Shown: positions 30,060-31,313 of the stretch, piece by piece
Numbering within the stretch: the stretch's first letter is position 1
How the letters are laid out: each line of letters opens with the position of its first letter
DNA from: JAZKFT01 sp043760535
Lineage (GTDB): Bacteria; Bacteroidota; Bacteroidia; Chitinophagales; Chitinophagaceae
DNA length: 31,313 nt
Assembly: GCA_043760535.1 (NCBI GenBank)
Contig: JAYUOV010000231.1
Span: 1-31,313 of the forward strand
Reading direction: 5' to 3'
The notes under the pieces: generated by a model
Told to the model about the DNA's origin: nothing
What the model saw: the letters and a program-made list of their open reading frames with translations, nothing else
Databases searched by the model: none
Translations under genes and position numbers: made by a program

Positions 30060-31313
30060 ATGGCAATTGGTCAATCATTACAACAACGGCTTCACCAAAA
30101 GCTTTTGCCGCAGCAAATTCAGTTAATGAAGCTGCTGCAGGTACCTACTGCTAACCTGGAAGAACGCATAAAAGAAGAACTGGAAGAAAACCCTGCACTG
30201 GAACTGGGCGATGGCGAAGGAGAAGAAGCACCGCAGCAGGAAGAGGATTTTGAAGATACAACCACAGAAGATTTTGAAACACCTTCGGAAGATTTTGACA
30301 ATACAAGCTCAACAGACGACCACGACGACCCTTTTGAAAATATAGAAATGAGCGACTATGAGGCCGATGACGGCATTGCCGATTACCGCCTTAAAGATGA
30401 TAACTACCCCGAACTGGAAGACCGTCAGGTGATGCCGTACAAGGTAGAAACCACTTTTCATGATATGCTGGTGAACCAGTTAGGGCTGCTGGAGGTGGAC
30501 GAACGCATGGGCAAAGTAGCCGAACAAATAGTAGGCAGTATAGACGATGATGGCTACCTGCGCCGCGAAGTGGCTTCTATTGTAGATGATCTGGCCTTTA
30601 GGCAAAATGTAATGGCTACAGATGAAGAAGTGGAAGATTTGATAAAACGCATTCAGCTTTTTGATCCTCCGGGAGTAGCGGCCTGCAACCTGCAGGAGTG
30701 CCTGCTGATACAGCTAAAACGGATGCTGGTAGATGGTAAAGATGTAAAGCTGCCCATCCTCATTATAGAAAAATACTTCGATGAGTTTACTAAAAAACAC
30801 TACGACAAAATACAGCGTGGGCTAAATATAGAAGAGGAACAATTGAAAGAAGTGATTGGCGTAATCCTTCGGCTAAACCCACGCCCAGGTGGCAATGTAG
30901 GCGATAGCAACAGTAAGGAAAGCTATGTAATACCAGATTTTTTTGTAATGAACAACGGTGGCGAACTGGAGATTACACTGAATAGTAAAAATGCACCTGA
31001 CCTACGTATCAGCAGCGATTACCGGGAGATGCTGACCGATTATAACAAAGGCGCAAAAAAAGACAAACGCCAAAAGGAAGCCGTTCTGTTCATCAAACAA
31101 AAAATAGATGCTGCCAAGTGGTTTATAGAAATAATAAAGCAGCGGCAGGAAACCCTGATGAACACCATGCAGGCCATTGTAAACCGGCAAAAGGAGTTTT
31201 TCTTAACCGGTGATGAAACCACCATGCGGCCCATGATTCTAAAAGACATTGCCGAAAAAACCGACCTCGACATCAGCACGGTAAGCCGGGTGGCCAATAG
31301 CAAATTTGTACAA
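30060..31313 (+). CDS. rpoN: RNA polymerase sigma-54 factor (partial, cut by window end)
   Basis: ATG at 30060 opens 418 codons that continue to the last base without a stop. The N-terminal Gln/Leu-rich activator-interacting region (LPQQIQLMKLLQVPTANLEE, then RIKEELEENPALE; about 17-50) is followed by a very acidic linker (about 52-120), the core-binding region (MLVNQLGLLEVDERMGKVAEQI and DDDGYLRREV), and the beginning of the DNA-binding helix-turn-helix (MILKDIAEKTDLDISTVSR, about 395-413). The RpoN box lies beyond the window. Sigma-54 directs activator-dependent transcription from -24/-12 promoters. It lies alone after a 259-bp AT-rich leader in which I found no clear promoter. Confidence 0.95.
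   Translation, partial: MAIGQSLQQRLHQKLLPQQIQLMKLLQVPTANLEERIKEELEENPALELGDGEGEEAPQQEEDFEDTTTEDFETPSEDFDNTSSTDDHDDPFENIEMSDYEADDGIADYRLKDDNYPELEDRQVMPYKVETTFHDMLVNQLGLLEVDERMGKVAEQIVGSIDDDGYLRREVASIVDDLAFRQNVMATDEEVEDLIKRIQLFDPPGVAACNLQECLLIQLKRMLVDGKDVKLPILIIEKYFDEFTKKHYDKIQRGLNIEEEQLKEVIGVILRLNPRPGGNVGDSNSKESYVIPDFFVMNNGGELEITLNSKNAPDLRISSDYREMLTDYNKGAKKDKRQKEAVLFIKQKIDAAKWFIEIIKQRQETLMNTMQAIVNRQKEFFLTGDETTMRPMILKDIAEKTDLDISTVSRVANSKFVQ

Overview
The window looks like a chromosomal stretch from a member of the Bacteroidota, most likely a Chitinophagaceae-type organism. The reasons are the AT-leaning gaps, Bacteroidota-style -7 boxes (TAnnTTTG), a TPR/LytS-type histidine kinase, a short RecQ, a Bacteroidota-style acidic RpoN, the tsaE-ald and lpxA-ABC gene pairs, and many short palindromic and 7-bp-period repeats of a kind common in this group. 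The assignment rests on protein and repeat character alone; there is no rRNA, and I recognised no tRNA.

Layout: (1) 35-2635, a membrane TPR histidine kinase and an NADPH-dependent FMN reductase (minus). (2) 2810-5669, a 58-aa membrane protein overlapping an SPFH/Band 7 protein, then FAD glycerol-3-phosphate dehydrogenase (plus). (3) 5755-12954, a tetR-tolC-adaptor-RND drug-efflux operon (minus) with a candidate autoregulatory operator. (4) 13271-14906, divergent adk and lpxA. (5) 14907-18282, a disturbed segment with palindromic repeats, a 15-codon remnant of an ABC ATPase 5' end, a DUF1016/YhcG PD-(D/E)XK nuclease carrying an in-frame palindromic tandem array, the intact ABC ATPase carrying an in-frame 7-bp array, a Uma2-type protein and a cupin. 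(6) 18350-25664, a 1000-aa secreted protein, alanine dehydrogenase, tsaE, and a Cu-type P-ATPase carrying a 153-bp in-frame palindromic insertion (all minus). (7) 25861-28056, an orphan antitoxin-like gene and recQ (plus). (8) 28057-30059, a repeat-dense accessory pocket with a YoeB-type toxin-antitoxin pair whose toxin start looks frameshifted, and a WYL-regulator remnant. (9) 30060 to the right edge, rpoN (sigma-54), cut by the window end.

Housekeeping functions present are lipid A acylation (lpxA), nucleotide balance (adk), t6A tRNA modification (tsaE), alanine catabolism (ald), glycerol-3-phosphate oxidation, DNA repair (recQ) and sigma-54 transcription. Stress and export functions are the RND pump and the Cu ATPase.

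The most unusual theme is repetitive DNA inside protein-coding genes in multiples of three: a 39-bp-period hairpin array with compensatory base changes in the DUF1016 gene, a 6x7-bp array in the ABC ATPase, and a 153-bp inverted-repeat element in the P-ATPase. Related hairpin and 7-bp repeats fill many intergenic gaps. In addition, the DUF1016 gene lies between a diverged copy of the first codons of the ABC gene and the intact ABC gene, which looks like the scar of an insertion or replacement event.
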